A stretch of DNA of 64,000 nucleotides, from positions 124,001-188,000 of the forward strand of contig JADZEK010000147.1 in assembly GCA_020850595.1 (NCBI GenBank). The letters run 5' to 3'. The DNA comes from Anaerolineales bacterium (GTDB lineage Bacteria > Chloroflexota > Anaerolineae > Anaerolineales > UBA6663). How positions within the stretch are numbered: the stretch's first letter is position 1; each line of letters begins with the position of its first letter. Below are positions 1-9,352 of the stretch, one piece after another. Under the pieces are notes generated by a model, which saw nothing but the letters and a program-made list of their open reading frames with translations, made no database searches and was not told the DNA's origin. A program made the position numbers and the translations under genes.

Positions 1-261
1 GTCGGCGTCCTCGTACATGGCGTCGGGGGCGAAGCGGGCCGGCACGAACAGCAGCGCGGTGTTGGCGCCGGTGGAGTCAACGGCGGCTTTGACGGTATCG
101 AAAACCGGCACACCTTCCACCCATTCGCCGCCCTTGCCAGGGGTGACGCCGGCGACTACCTTGGTGCCGTAGGCGATCATTTGCTTGGTGTGGAACAGGC
201 CTTCGCGGCCGGTCATGCCCTGCACCAGCAGGCGCGTGTCTTTGTTGACCAGGATACTCAT
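1..261 (-). CDS. sucD: Succinate-CoA ligase alpha subunit, N-terminal part (runs off window)
   Basis: Only the first 87 codons are inside the window. The reverse strand reads [21 protein letters not shown] followed by [10 protein letters not shown], the N-terminal CoA-binding Rossmann part of the alpha subunit. It would bind CoA and carry the phospho-histidine, which lies beyond the edge. The ATG at 261 sits 27 bases after the stop of the beta-subunit gene on the same strand, the usual sucC-sucD order, so together they form the TCA-cycle succinyl-CoA synthetase. A second, more divergent pair lies at 46841-48936. The Tat or membrane signals are absent, as expected for a cytosolic enzyme. Confidence 0.93.
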   Translation of the reverse strand, partial: MSILVNKDTRLLVQGMTGREGLFHTKQMIAYGTKVVAGVTPGKGGEWVEGVPVFDTVKAAVDSTGANTALLFVPARFAPDAMYEDAD

Positions 262-288
262 TAGTTTTGGCTCTCGATTGGCGGCGGG

Positions 289-1425
289 CTAGACGGTGCG
301 CGCGGCGGCGACGGCCTTCTGGGCGGCATCGGCCAGCGAGGTGGCGGTGAGCATCTGGGCATCGGCCAGGATGCGCCGGCCTTCGGCTTCGTTGGTGCCG
401 ACCAGGCGGACGACGAAGGGCACGCGGCGGTGCTGCGTCTCCAGCGCGGCGATGATGCCATGGGCGACTTCGTCGCAGCGGGTGATGCCGCCGAAGATGT
501 TGATAAGGACGGTCTTAACTTTGCGGTCAGAGAGGATGATGCGCAAAGCCGCGGCCACCTTGTCGGCCTGGGCGCCGCCGCCGATGTCGAGGAAGTTGGC
601 CGGTGAGCCGCCGAAGAGTTGGACGATGTCCATGGTGCCCATGGCTAACCCGGCGCCATTGACCATGCAGCCGATCTCACCGTCGAGCTTGACGTAGGAG
701 AGGCCGTATTTGCGCGCTTCGGTCTCCTGGCTGGTTTCCTCGTCCAGGTCGCGCATCTCGGCCAGGTCGGGGTGGCGGTAGAGGGCGTTGTCGTCGAGCA
801 CGATCTTGCCGTCGAGGGCCAGCAGGCGGTTGTCGCCGAGGATGACGAGCGGGTTGATCTCGGCCAAAGTGGCGTCGGTATTCTTGTAGACCTGGTAGAG
901 GCCCTGCGCGATTTGCTCGAAGGCGCGCCAATGCTCACGCGGCAACTCAATGGACAGGGCGATGTTGCGAATCTGGTAGTCGCGCAGCCCAAGCATGGGG
1001 TCTACGTATTCGCGGATGATCTTATCGGGGTCGGTGCGGGCGACTTCTTCGATCTCCACACCGCCGGCGGCCGAGGCGATCATGACTGGGCGGCGCGAGG
1101 CGCGGTCGTTGGTGAGGCCGAAGTAGATTTCTTTCTTGATGTCGGCGGCCTCGTCCACCAGCACCTTGCGCACCGGCAGGCCCTTGATGGTCATGGCGAG
1201 GATTTTGGCCGCGAGGTCTTCGGCTTCACCAGCGGTCTTGGCGACCTTGATGCCGCCGGCCTTGCCGCGCCCGCCGACCAGCACCTGGCTCTTGACGACC
1301 ACGCGCCCGCCCAGCTCGGTGGCGATGTCGCGCGCTTCGCTGGCCGAGGCGGCAATCTTCCCTTTGGGGATGGGGATGCCATGCCGGGCAAAGATGAGTT
1401 TCGATTGATACTCGTGCAGTTTCAA
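289..1425 (-). CDS. sucC: Succinate-CoA ligase beta subunit (ADP/GDP-forming)
   Basis: This is an ATP-grasp protein of 378 residues, the usual SucC length. It opens with KLHEYQSK and contains GGRGKAGG, typical of the nucleotide-binding domain, and [10 protein letters not shown] and [13 protein letters not shown] in the C-terminal ligase domain. The ORF track extends it to 1488, but the family N-terminus aligns with a TTG codon at 1425 that has GGAGG five bases upstream (1431-1435), so I prefer that start. It precedes sucD on the minus strand and is the housekeeping copy, since its motifs are more canonical than those of the 47764-48936 paralogue. Confidence 0.95.
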   Translation of the reverse strand: MKLHEYQSKLIFARHGIPIPKGKIAASASEARDIATELGGRVVVKSQVLVGGRGKAGGIKVAKTAGEAEDLAAKILAMTIKGLPVRKVLVDEAADIKKEIYFGLTNDRASRRPVMIASAAGGVEIEEVARTDPDKIIREYVDPMLGLRDYQIRNIALSIELPREHWRAFEQIAQGLYQVYKNTDATLAEINPLVILGDNRLLALDGKIVLDDNALYRHPDLAEMRDLDEETSQETEARKYGLSYVKLDGEIGCMVNGAGLAMGTMDIVQLFGGSPANFLDIGGGAQADKVAAALRIILSDRKVKTVLINIFGGITRCDEVAHGIIAALETQHRRVPFVVRLVGTNEAEGRRILADAQMLTATSLADAAQKAVAAARTV

Positions 1426-1692
1426 ATCAGCCTCCGGCCAATCGGCAGGGTAAGAGACGCGATAAACCGCGAGCCCCGGCGACGCCAATGAGCATTGTAG
1501 CGCACTTTCGGGCCGCCGCCGGTCGGGCTGGGGCGGTGAGCCGTTGCCAAATTGAATGAGGCTGCTTTGGGGGCCGCGGGCGCGGGGCGTAGCACGCTAC
1601 TCCCCGACACAAGGCGGCGCTGGGCGGGCGTAGAGCGAGGCGGCCGGGCCGCGCCCAACCGCCTCGCCTTAGAACGCCCGGAGCGCCCTGCC

Positions 1693-4600
1693 CTATGGCG
1701 CGATGGTCAGCGGCGCGAATTTCATCAAGCGCTGGTTGCCGGGGTCGGCGACGTAGATGTCGCCGGCCGAGTCGAGGGCCAGGCCGCCCACCAGGGCGAA
1801 GCGTCCCGGCTCAACGCCGTAGTCACCCCAGGTAGTCAGGAACTTGCCGAACTGGTCGAAGACCAGCACGCGGTAGCCTTCGGGATCGGCGACGTAGACG
1901 CGCTTCTGACCATCCACCGCCAGGAACGGTTTGTTGTCGAGCGATTGGCCGTACCAGCCAACGACGGGCCACTCGCGCACGTAGAGGTAGGTGGCGTTGG
2001 CGGAGTCCCATTGGAAGACCTGCACGCGCTGGTTCCAAGTATCGGCCACGAAAACCGTGCCGTCAGCGGTCACAGCCACGCCCACCGGTTCGTCAAACTG
2101 GCCGGGGTCGCTGCCACCACCGCCAATGGTGTTCAGGCTGACACCGTTGGAGTCGAAGACGACGATGCGCTTGTTGCCGGTGTCGGCCACATAGACGCGG
2201 CCTTGTCCGTCCACGGCGATGCCGCGCGGCCCCCAGAAGGCGGCAGCGGTTTCACCTTGGCCGAACGTGCCCCACATGGTGAGGAAGTTGCCGTCGGCGT
2301 CGAACTTTTGCACGCGGTGGTTCCAGGTGTCGGTGACGTACAGCGAGCCATCCGGCCCGACGGCAACGCCCCACGGCTCGTTGAAGGCGCCGGGAGCGGC
2401 GGTGCCGGCGTCGAGGCTGCCGAACGCGCCCCAGGTGAGTAGCAGGTTGCCCTGGCTGTCGAACTTCTGGATGCGGTTGTTGCGCGAGTCGGCCACGTAC
2501 ACGGAGCCATCGGCCGCCACGGCCACGCCGCGCGGCGCGTTGAACTGGGCCTGACCGACGCCTTCGCTGCCCCAGAGCGTGATGGCCGCCAGGTCTTGCC
2601 GGGCGCCGATGTATGGGTCTTCGGGCGCGGCGTTACCTTCGAGCACGGTCGGGCCGACGCCGTAGGACCAGATTTGGCTGGCGACGTCCTTGCGGACGTA
2701 CAGGCGCATGCGCTCCGACACGGGCCACTCCGAGAGGTCGAAGTTGGTGGGCGGGTCGGTCAACTCGCCGTAGAGTTTGTAGTCGCGGTTGAACCAGATA
2801 TTCCACAGGGCCTGCCGCCACTGGGCGTTGCCGAGGGCGTAGCTGACGCGAGGCCAATCCAGGCTGAAGTAGCCCTGGTAGGGCCAGACCATGCGGATGT
2901 ACTCAAACATGTAGTAGCGGTCGCCCAGCAGCGCCTCGACCTTGCTCCAGTGCTTGGGGCCGGCGATGACGACGGGCGCGTCTACGCTCTCGCGCGTGGG
3001 CTGGTCGCCATAATAAGACTGGTTGATGAAGTCGCGGAAGTACCAGGTCATGGGCCAGGCGACATCGGAGTCGTAGGCGACCTTCAGGCCCAGGCCGTCC
3101 TCAATGCGGTAAGAGAGGTCTTCGATCTGGGTCATGACGGTCTTGACGCCGCGCGAAGCGTGGGCGTAGACCAGGAACTCGTTGGCGTAGTCGTAGTTGA
3201 TATAGGCGGCGATGAAGGCGGCGCGGGCGGTGAGCAGCGCCAGCAGCCCGAAAACCGACAGGCCGGCCAGCCGGAGCACATGGTGGAAGCCAAGCTGCAG
3301 CCCCAGGCCGTAGAGCGCCACCAGGCCGATGCCGGCCACGAGCGCCGAGGAGATGAACAGACCGGTAGCTTGCAGCTGGGCCAGATCGCTGCCCTGGAAG
3401 GGCGGGGTCTGTCCGAGCAGCGCCCCCAGGGCGGCGGCGAGGGCCACCACGGTGAGCGGGAGCAGCAGGGCCACCAGCCAGGCGCGGCGCTCGCGGAAGG
3501 CCGGCCAGTTGGCACCGTCTATTAGCTTGCCGATGGACCAGCCGGAGGCCAGGATGAGCGGCAGCGTGATGTGGGTGGTCAGCCAGGGCATCTTCTCGCC
3601 GGCGATACTGAAGGCGACCAGGGCGGCGACGGCCCAGAAGCCAAAGTAGCCGATGACGGGGAAGCGCAGCGGCTTCTCGGCGGGCGGCTCGACATCCGCC
3701 GTGTCATCTGCCGGGTCGCTGACGCGCAGCCACTGGCGCAGGCCGTAGTAGGCGGCCAGCAGCGCGCCGATGGCGGGCAGGAACTCGTAGAGGGGGATGT
3801 TGATGGCGGCGTAGTAGTACCAGGGCTGGTTGCCGCGCTGCACGCCGTGCTGCTCGAGCCAGTAGGCCAACGAGCCGATGAGACCCGTGGCGAGGCCGGC
3901 GCCGTTGGTAAAGAAGGTGGTGAAGAGCGTGACAAAGAGGCTGTAGAAGATGGCGGCGCAGATCAGGAACGTGCGCGTGTCCCACAGCAGGCCCAGCGCC
4001 AAGGTGAGGCCGAGGAGCACGAGGCAGGTGAAGATCGTAAAACCCGCGTCGGTGTAGAACAGGAACTGAAACAGGCCGACACCGCTGGGGAGGGTGTAGC
4101 TAAGACCGGTGAAGTTCTGACCAATCAGCCGGCCCCACAAGCGCACTGGAAACGCGGTGAGCTGCGGCAGGACGAACAGGCCGAAGATCATGAGCACGTC
4201 GAAGGCGGCGAAGCGGCGCAGGCCGCCCCGGAACTCGGCCAGGGCGAAGCCGCAGACGCCCAGGAGCGCGACGGCCCCGATCCCCAGCGCCAGGCGCACG
4301 CCCTGCTGACCGGGCGTCAGCGGCGCAGGCGCGGCGGTGGTCGCCGCGGCCTCGGGGTCGGCAGGCACGGCCGTGGCGGTGCCGGTGGCGGCAGGTTTCT
4401 CGAAGGCTTGCAGGCCGGCGGCGGCCACGCCCGCCAGCAGCAGCAGCATGAGCGCGAACAGAAAGCCGCGGCGGAAATCGGCGCGTTGCCAGCGCACGGC
4501 GAGCAACTCGCGCACGAGGTGCAGGCCGAGGAACAGCATGGAAATGGCCACGTAAATGAACGAGGCTTCCATGGTGGCATACAGCAGGGCTGTGACGGCC

Positions 4601-5142
4601 GTCAGCCAATAGAGATACTTGGCGGCGCGGGTTTCCAAGTAGCGCAGCACGCAGAGCGCGATGAGCAGGCCCCAGACGACCATGTACGGCTCGTCGCGGA
4701 TGTAGCGCGAGTAGTAGAGCATGTAGGGCGAGATGAGCATCAGCCCCGCCGCAACCAGCGCACCGGCGCGGCCGAGCCACTGGCGGAAGAAGTAGAGGAG
4801 CGCGATGGCGACCACGCCCAGGAGCGAGGTGGCGATGCGGGCGGTGAAGTCGTTGTCGCCGAACAGCCAGTAGGTGAAGGCGGTGACCTCGAAGCGCAGC
4901 ACGCCGTGCATCAGCGGTGAGTGCTGAAAGCCGCGGCCTTGAAAGAGGTACCAGGCGTACTCGGTGTGCAGGCTTTCGTCGTGGCTCATGGCCCGCGCGC
5001 CGAGGTCGTAGAAGCGGGTGATGAACCCGGCCACGATCAGCAGCGCGTAGAGCACCTTCTCCCACGTCAGCGCCAGAGCGGCCGCCAGCGGGCGGTCGAG
5101 CAGCGAGGGGGCGGGCGGGCTTTCCAGGGTGGTGGTCGCCAT
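1693..5142 (-). CDS. Agl23-like GT39-type membrane glycosyltransferase fused to NHL repeats
   Basis: The protein has 1149 residues from an ATG at 5142. Residues about 20-680 form a polytopic membrane domain of the TIGR03663 (Agl23-like) / GT39 type. Its first loop holds SHDESLHTEYAW, with the acidic pair expected of a lipid-sugar-dependent transferase. From about residue 850 six NHL repeats follow, each with a GVAV.PDGSLYVTDTWN-like unit, building an extracytoplasmic beta-propeller. The ORF track joins it to a frame that runs inside the pseudouridine synthase gene upstream, and that extension is rejected. A proline/alanine/threonine-rich loop splits the membrane domain near residue 260. The likely role is transfer of a sugar or lipid-linked glycan outside the cell; the acceptor is unknown. 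Confidence 0.85.
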   Translation of the reverse strand: MATTTLESPPAPSLLDRPLAAALALTWEKVLYALLIVAGFITRFYDLGARAMSHDESLHTEYAWYLFQGRGFQHSPLMHGVLRFEVTAFTYWLFGDNDFTARIATSLLGVVAIALLYFFRQWLGRAGALVAAGLMLISPYMLYYSRYIRDEPYMVVWGLLIALCVLRYLETRAAKYLYWLTAVTALLYATMEASFIYVAISMLFLGLHLVRELLAVRWQRADFRRGFLFALMLLLLAGVAAAGLQAFEKPAATGTATAVPADPEAAATTAAPAPLTPGQQGVRLALGIGAVALLGVCGFALAEFRGGLRRFAAFDVLMIFGLFVLPQLTAFPVRLWGRLIGQNFTGLSYTLPSGVGLFQFLFYTDAGFTIFTCLVLLGLTLALGLLWDTRTFLICAAIFYSLFVTLFTTFFTNGAGLATGLIGSLAYWLEQHGVQRGNQPWYYYAAINIPLYEFLPAIGALLAAYYGLRQWLRVSDPADDTADVEPPAEKPLRFPVIGYFGFWAVAALVAFSIAGEKMPWLTTHITLPLILASGWSIGKLIDGANWPAFRERRAWLVALLLPLTVVALAAALGALLGQTPPFQGSDLAQLQATGLFISSALVAGIGLVALYGLGLQLGFHHVLRLAGLSVFGLLALLTARAAFIAAYINYDYANEFLVYAHASRGVKTVMTQIEDLSYRIEDGLGLKVAYDSDVAWPMTWYFRDFINQSYYGDQPTRESVDAPVVIAGPKHWSKVEALLGDRYYMFEYIRMVWPYQGYFSLDWPRVSYALGNAQWRQALWNIWFNRDYKLYGELTDPPTNFDLSEWPVSERMRLYVRKDVASQIWSYGVGPTVLEGNAAPEDPYIGARQDLAAITLWGSEGVGQAQFNAPRGVAVAADGSVYVADSRNNRIQKFDSQGNLLLTWGAFGSLDAGTAAPGAFNEPWGVAVGPDGSLYVTDTWNHRVQKFDADGNFLTMWGTFGQGETAAAFWGPRGIAVDGQGRVYVADTGNKRIVVFDSNGVSLNTIGGGGSDPGQFDEPVGVAVTADGTVFVADTWNQRVQVFQWDSANATYLYVREWPVVGWYGQSLDNKPFLAVDGQKRVYVADPEGYRVLVFDQFGKFLTTWGDYGVEPGRFALVGGLALDSAGDIYVADPGNQRLMKFAPLTIAP

Positions 5143-5164
5143 AGTGGTGTCGGGTTCCTCAGAG

Positions 5165-5953
5165 CTATCTGTTACGACTGGGGCGAGGGCGGCCGGCGGG
5201 GCGCGGCGGGCGGCGGGTGGCGCGGGCCGGGGCAGGCACGGCTTTGGCCGGAGCGCGCAGGAGTTTGACCTCTTCGGGGCGCAGTTCGCGCCACTGGCCG
5301 AGCGCCAGGTCGCCGAGGGCCAGGCCGCCCATGCGCACGCGAATGAGGCGCTGCACGGGTAGGCCCAGCAGGCGGCCGATGTCGCGGATTTGGTGCTTGC
5401 GGCCCTCGTGCATGACGAGGCGCAGCCAGGCGCTGCCGTGGGCGCGGCCTTCGCGCTGCACCAGGGCCGGGGCGGTGCGACTGCCCTCGAGCATGACACC
5501 GCGCCGCCACGTTTCTAACTGGTCGGCGCGTGGCTCGCCGCGCACGAGCACGCGATATTCTTTCTCCGACTCGTAGCGGGGGTGCGTCAGGCGGTCGGTC
5601 AGCGCGCCATCGTTGGTCAGCAGGATCAAGCCTTCGCTGTCTATATCCAACCGGCCCACGGGGTAGAGGCGGCCGGGGAACGGCACCAGGTCGCGCACGG
5701 TCTGGCGGTCACCCTGCGCGGAGAGCGATGAAACTACGCCACGCGGCTTGTGCAGAAGGATGTAGATGAAGCGCTCAGGCGATTCCAGCGGTTCGCCGTC
5801 CACGGCGATGTGGTCACGACTGGGGTCGGCCTTCTGGCCGAGCGCAGCGCGCTTGCCGTTGACGGTGACGCGGCCTTGCTCGATGAGGTCTTCGCAACTG
5901 CGCCGCGAGCCAAGCCCGGCGCGGGCCATGAGTTTCTGGAGACGCTCTTCCAT
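5165..5953 (-). CDS. RsuA/RluB-family rRNA pseudouridine synthase
   Basis: The gene encodes 262 residues. An S4 RNA-binding domain comes first (MEERLQKLMARAGLGSRRSCE, residues 1-60). It is followed by a pseudouridine synthase domain with GRLDIDSEGLILLTNDG, in which the first Asp is the expected catalytic nucleophile. The tail is a basic Arg/Pro/Ala-rich extension. It would isomerise one uridine in 23S or 16S rRNA; which subunit cannot be read from the sequence, so no symbol is given. Its stop lies 23 bases before the start of the Agl23-like gene on the same strand. In many bacteria this gene follows scpB, and here scpB lies about 1.3 kb upstream, separated by a sigma/anti-sigma pair. Confidence 0.92.
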   Translation of the reverse strand: MEERLQKLMARAGLGSRRSCEDLIEQGRVTVNGKRAALGQKADPSRDHIAVDGEPLESPERFIYILLHKPRGVVSSLSAQGDRQTVRDLVPFPGRLYPVGRLDIDSEGLILLTNDGALTDRLTHPRYESEKEYRVLVRGEPRADQLETWRRGVMLEGSRTAPALVQREGRAHGSAWLRLVMHEGRKHQIRDIGRLLGLPVQRLIRVRMGGLALGDLALGQWRELRPEEVKLLRAPAKAVPAPARATRRPPRPAGRPRPSRNR

Positions 5954-5961
5954 GCGGCGGC

Positions 5962-6510
5962 CTAGGGCTTGGGCGTGGGGGCCGGGGCGGGGCCAAAGGG
6001 CGTGGCGACCGGGCCGGCGGCGAAGGCGGTCGTGGCAAGCGGCGCGGCGACCGAGGCATGGTGCGCGACGGCGGCAGCCTCCAGTTGGGGATCAGCCGCG
6101 CGCGGGGTGAGCGCCAGGCCGGCGGGCGTTTCGACCACGCCGGCCGTGACGGCCGGGCGCAGGCCAAATGACCCAGGCACGAGCGTGGCGGCGGTGAAGG
6201 CCACGGCCAGGAGGCTGACATAGAAGCTCAGGCGCGGCAGCGCGCGCGGCCAGGCCGGGCGCGGGGCGGCGGGGCGGACCGCGGTGACGCGCGCCCACAG
6301 GACGGGCCAGTCATGAGCAGGGTGACGCTCCAGAGGGCGCAGGGCGGCCGGCAGGGCGCGCAGGTTGTCGTGCAGTGTGGCGAGGTCGGCCGCAGCGGCA
6401 CGGCACGCGGGGCAAGCGGCCAGGTGCGCCTCGAGCGGCGCGGCGCGGTGCGCGCTGAGGCGGCCTTCGGCATAGGCCAAGAGATCGGGCTGGACGTGCC
6501 AGTTGGTCAC
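5962..6510 (-). CDS. Anti-sigma factor with zinc-finger motif and one membrane segment
   Basis: From the GTG at 6510 the protein has 182 residues. The N-terminus contains HLAACPAC within about 40 residues, the HxxxCxxC zinc-binding anti-sigma motif. A hydrophobic segment (FYVSLLAVAFTAATLVPG) around residue 110 would anchor it, leaving an Ala/Pro-rich outer tail. The start overlaps the stop of the upstream sigma gene in a GTGA arrangement, which indicates translational coupling. The ORF track's longer version is a read-through of the sigma gene in another frame. It should hold the 6507-7109 sigma factor inactive at the membrane. Confidence 0.82.
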   Translation of the reverse strand: MTNWHVQPDLLAYAEGRLSAHRAAPLEAHLAACPACRAAAADLATLHDNLRALPAALRPLERHPAHDWPVLWARVTAVRPAAPRPAWPRALPRLSFYVSLLAVAFTAATLVPGSFGLRPAVTAGVVETPAGLALTPRAADPQLEAAAVAHHASVAAPLATTAFAAGPVATPFGPAPAPTPKP

Positions 6511-7109
6511 ACCCACTGCTCCGTCAGTTCGGATTCCGGCTCTACCCCCAGAGCGCGCAAGTGCACCCGCAGGGCCTGCAAGCCCTGGCGTGTGCGCGAC
6601 TCGGCGGTTTTGGGGTTGCAACCGAGGGTCGCGCCGATTTCTTTGTAGCGCAGTTCGAGCAGGTAGCGCAGGGCCACCGGCTCGCGCAGGCGGGGCGGCA
6701 GGGCTTGCAGGGCTTGCCACACCTGGGCACGGACGCCGCGGCGCTCGAGCACGCTCTCGATCAGGTGATCGGGCTGGCGGCGGCGATCATTGGCGGCGCG
6801 CTCGAGCGGCAGCAGGGCCAGCCACTTGCGGCGGCGCTTGTTGCGGCAGCGGCTGAGGGTGATGGTGTACAACCAGGTGGAAAAAGCGGAGCGAGCCGGG
6901 TCGTAGCGGCCGAGGTTGCGCAGCGCGTACACAAAGGCGTCCTGCGCCACTTCTTCGGCATCCTGGAGGTCGCTCAGCAGACCGAGCGCCAGGCGCAACA
7001 CGGCCGGGCTGAACTGGGCGTAGAGGGCGGCGCAGGCGGCTTCGTCGCCGGCGGCCCCCCGCGCCAGCCAGTCGGCCAGGTGCGCGGCGGGAGGAGAAGG
7101 GTCGGCCAT
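6507..7109 (-). CDS. ECF-type RNA polymerase sigma factor
   Basis: This 200-residue protein has the two domains of an ECF sigma factor. Region 2 includes DLQDAEEVAQDAFVYALRNL and FSTWLYTITLSRCRNKRRR at about residues 45-95, and region 4 includes RYLLELRYKEIGATLGCNPKTAES near the C-terminus. Its stop overlaps the start of a zinc-finger anti-sigma gene, the normal cognate arrangement. A TATAAC hexamer on the minus strand (7130-7135) lies 20 bases upstream of the ATG and may be its -10 element. The regulon is not evident from the window. The nearest downstream genes, the pseudouridine synthase and the Agl23-like protein, could be co-transcribed. Confidence 0.92.
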   Translation of the reverse strand: MADPSPPAAHLADWLARGAAGDEAACAALYAQFSPAVLRLALGLLSDLQDAEEVAQDAFVYALRNLGRYDPARSAFSTWLYTITLSRCRNKRRRKWLALLPLERAANDRRRQPDHLIESVLERRGVRAQVWQALQALPPRLREPVALRYLLELRYKEIGATLGCNPKTAESRTRQGLQALRVHLRALGVEPESELTEQWV

Positions 7110-7216
7110 CAGGATGCGGTTTCCAGGGCGTTATACACCCAATGGGCACGAAAGGCGCGGACAGTCCTGCCAGTATCGCACAGTCAGCTTACGGCAGGCT
7201 TAAGGCGGCCACGGCG

Positions 7217-8614
7217 CTAACCCTTGAGCAGGCTGTCAGCGGTCGGCGCGGCCAGACCCGGCTCTGGCAGGCTGAGCGGCGGCAGGTCAGACAGCGAGGC
7301 GAGGCCAAAGTGCTGCATGAACTCGGGCGTCGTGGAGTAAAGCACGGGGCGGCCCGGCCCTTCGGCACGGCCGCCTTCTTCGACCAGGCCCTTGCTCAGC
7401 AAGTTCTTGATGACGCTATCCGAGTTTACGCCGCGCACGGCCTCGATTTGCGGCCGCGTGACGGGCTGCTGGTAGGCAATGATCGCCAACGTTTCCAGGG
7501 CGGCGCGGCTGAGGGGCGTGGCGGCGGCCAGGCCAAGGAAGCGCTCCACGCGGCCCGCGGCGGAGGGCGCGGTGGTGAGCTGCACTTTGTCGCGGAAGCG
7601 CTGCAAGCTCAGGCCGCGCGAGCGGTAACTTTCGGTCAGCGCGACCAAGGCGGCTTCGACTTCGCGCGGGTTGACCTCCAGGGCTTCGGCTAGCCGGGCA
7701 ACCGGGGTCGCGCCATCGGCGACGAACAGCAGCGCTTCCAACTGCGCTTCCAGGCTCAGCGGCACGACCTGGGTGAGGGCGGCCTCGTCCACCATTTGGA
7801 ACAAGGAGGGGAGGGCAACCGGGATGTCAGGGCCGGCCGCCGGCGCTGCTTCGGCCGACGGCTCTGGCGCGGGGACTGCTGTTTCGGGCGCCTGACCGCG
7901 CCGGGCGCGCTTACGGCCCTGGGCGGGGGCAGCGGCGGGCGGAGACGGCAAGCTGACGGGCGCGGCGGAGACGGCGCCTTCCGGCGCGGCGATCAGCACG
8001 TCTTCGGGCGCGCTTGCGACTACTGACGCCTCGGCCGTGGGTAAGGTTCCATCGGCCAGGGCTTGCAGCTCGGCGGCGGCCTCCTGGGCTAACTCAGGCG
8101 GTTCGACTTCAGGAGCGACGGCGGGGGTCTCCGGGCCGATGGCCTCGGCCAGGACAGCGGCGTCGGCATCGTCGCCGAACACGTCCACGACCTCCACGGT
8201 TGCGCCCGCGCCGCTCAAAAGCTCCAGCAGCGCGTCGGGGTCAGCGGATGGTTCGGCCTCCAGGAGGACAACGACGTCGCCTACTGTGCTATCGGCCTCG
8301 GGTTCGTGCGGGTCTTCGTCGTCATCATCGTCGTCGTCTGCTTCTTCATCTTCATCGTCGTCGTCATCATCAGCATCGTCGTCGTCGTCGTCATCATCAT
8401 CGACATCGTCATCGCCAAGGTCATCGGCGGCGCTGACAGCGAGTGCGGCGGGCGCAACCGGCGGCTCAGGCAAGGCTTCTGGCTCCGGGGCGGCGGGTTC
8501 AGGCTGAGGCTCGGCGGCAGGCGGCTCCGGCGCGGCGGGCGTGGCAGCAGGTTCAGGCGGCAGATCGCCGGGCAGCCAGGCGGGCATCCCTTCGGGTTGG
8601 GTCGAAGTGGGCAT
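7217..8614 (-). CDS. scpB: Segregation and condensation protein B with long acidic N-terminal extension
   Basis: The C-terminal half of this 465-residue protein is ScpB: LEAQLEALLFVADGATPVARLAEAL, then TPLSRAALETLAIIAYQQPVTR and EGPGRPVLYSTT, two winged-helix domains that bind ScpA and Smc in chromosome condensation. Typical ScpB proteins are near 200 residues. The extra N-terminal 250 or so are Pro/Ala/Glu-rich and include an almost pure Asp/Glu run (DDDDDDDDDADDDDDD) coded by GAC/GAT repeats at about 8310-8420. I use the ATG at 8614; the ORF track's start at 8692 adds a stretch that looks non-coding. No scpA is adjacent, because the upstream neighbour is divergent. Confidence 0.88.
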   Translation of the reverse strand: MPTSTQPEGMPAWLPGDLPPEPAATPAAPEPPAAEPQPEPAAPEPEALPEPPVAPAALAVSAADDLGDDDVDDDDDDDDDADDDDDDEDEEADDDDDDDEDPHEPEADSTVGDVVVLLEAEPSADPDALLELLSGAGATVEVVDVFGDDADAAVLAEAIGPETPAVAPEVEPPELAQEAAAELQALADGTLPTAEASVVASAPEDVLIAAPEGAVSAAPVSLPSPPAAAPAQGRKRARRGQAPETAVPAPEPSAEAAPAAGPDIPVALPSLFQMVDEAALTQVVPLSLEAQLEALLFVADGATPVARLAEALEVNPREVEAALVALTESYRSRGLSLQRFRDKVQLTTAPSAAGRVERFLGLAAATPLSRAALETLAIIAYQQPVTRPQIEAVRGVNSDSVIKNLLSKGLVEEGGRAEGPGRPVLYSTTPEFMQHFGLASLSDLPPLSLPEPGLAAPTADSLLKG

Positions 8615-8616
8615 GT

Positions 8617-8622
8617 TATAAT
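8617..8622 (+). promoter_or_regulatory. -10 hexamer TATAAT before lipoprotein gene
   Basis: A perfect TATAAT lies on the plus strand about 100 bases before the ATG at 8726, with only a weak GGGTTG 17 bases upstream as a possible -35. It overlaps the first codons of scpB on the other strand, so divergent transcription could interfere there. This rests on motif match alone. Confidence 0.4.
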
Positions 8623-8725
8623 TTTCGCGACGTAGGTCTCGTGAAGTAGATGATCGGTGGAAGGATGGGCGGGGCGGCTTTAGGCCTGCCAACGCCCAAC
8701 AGTTAGTGAGTGTGGAGGGTAAACA

Positions 8726-9307
8726 ATGAACCTTTCAATCCGCGCGCGGCTGCTGGCCGTCGCAACCGTTCTGAGTTTGGCCGGGCTGGCCTGCGGCTCG
8801 GGCCTTGGTGTCGGGGCGCCCACGGCCCCGGCTTCGCCCATCCCGATTTCGACCGAGGCCGCCGGGGAGTTCGAGAACCTGTGGGAGAATGCCCTGAAAA
8901 ACGCCGGCCCAAATGGCGAGGTGACCGTCGTCATGACCGAAGAGCAGGTGACGTCTTTTGTCGCCCTCAAGCTGGCAGAAGAGGCGGATAATCCCCTCAC
9001 GAACATCCAGATTTATCTCCGCGACGGCAAGATGACGCTCACCGGCGACGCCAAGCTGGGCGCGATCTCGGCTCCGGCCACGATTGCGATCAGCGTCACG
9101 GTAGATGCGACGGGCGACCTGGTGGCTGAGATCGAGGACGCCGATTTCGGACCGGTGCCGGTACCGCAGTCGGTGCTCGATCAACTCAATGAGAGCATCG
9201 CCCAATCTATCACCAACGAACTCTCGTTTGACGAGACGCAGGTGACGATCCAAAGTATCGCCATCGCGGACGGCAAGATGTCGTTCAGCGGCATCGTGAA
9301 CCAATAG
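8726..9307 (+). CDS. Predicted lipoprotein of unknown function
   Basis: The protein has 193 residues with a signal peptide ending in the lipobox LAGLAC, so it should be attached to the outer face of the membrane. GGAGG seven bases before the ATG supports the start. After a Pro/Ser-rich linker the mature part (about residues 45-193) is a mixed alpha/beta domain with repeated DGKM phrases (RDGKMTLTG and ADGKMSFSG) resembling a lipid- or ligand-binding clamp repeated twice. I do not recognise a named family. It lies upstream of another lipoprotein gene on the same strand with its own possible -10, so co-function is only possible. Confidence 0.75.
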   Translation: MNLSIRARLLAVATVLSLAGLACGSGLGVGAPTAPASPIPISTEAAGEFENLWENALKNAGPNGEVTVVMTEEQVTSFVALKLAEEADNPLTNIQIYLRDGKMTLTGDAKLGAISAPATIAISVTVDATGDLVAEIEDADFGPVPVPQSVLDQLNESIAQSITNELSFDETQVTIQSIAIADGKMSFSGIVNQ

Positions 9308-9352
9308 CCGGCGGCGCCCGACATTATACCATCGGCCTCCGGCCGGTCTGGC

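Noticed and set aside
3571-4920. 449-residue plus-strand ORF rich in Glu/Gln/Gly/Arg
   Set aside because: It is the antisense of the Agl23-like membrane domain. The odd composition is that of complementary GC-rich sequence, and it has no recognisable domain or ribosome site.
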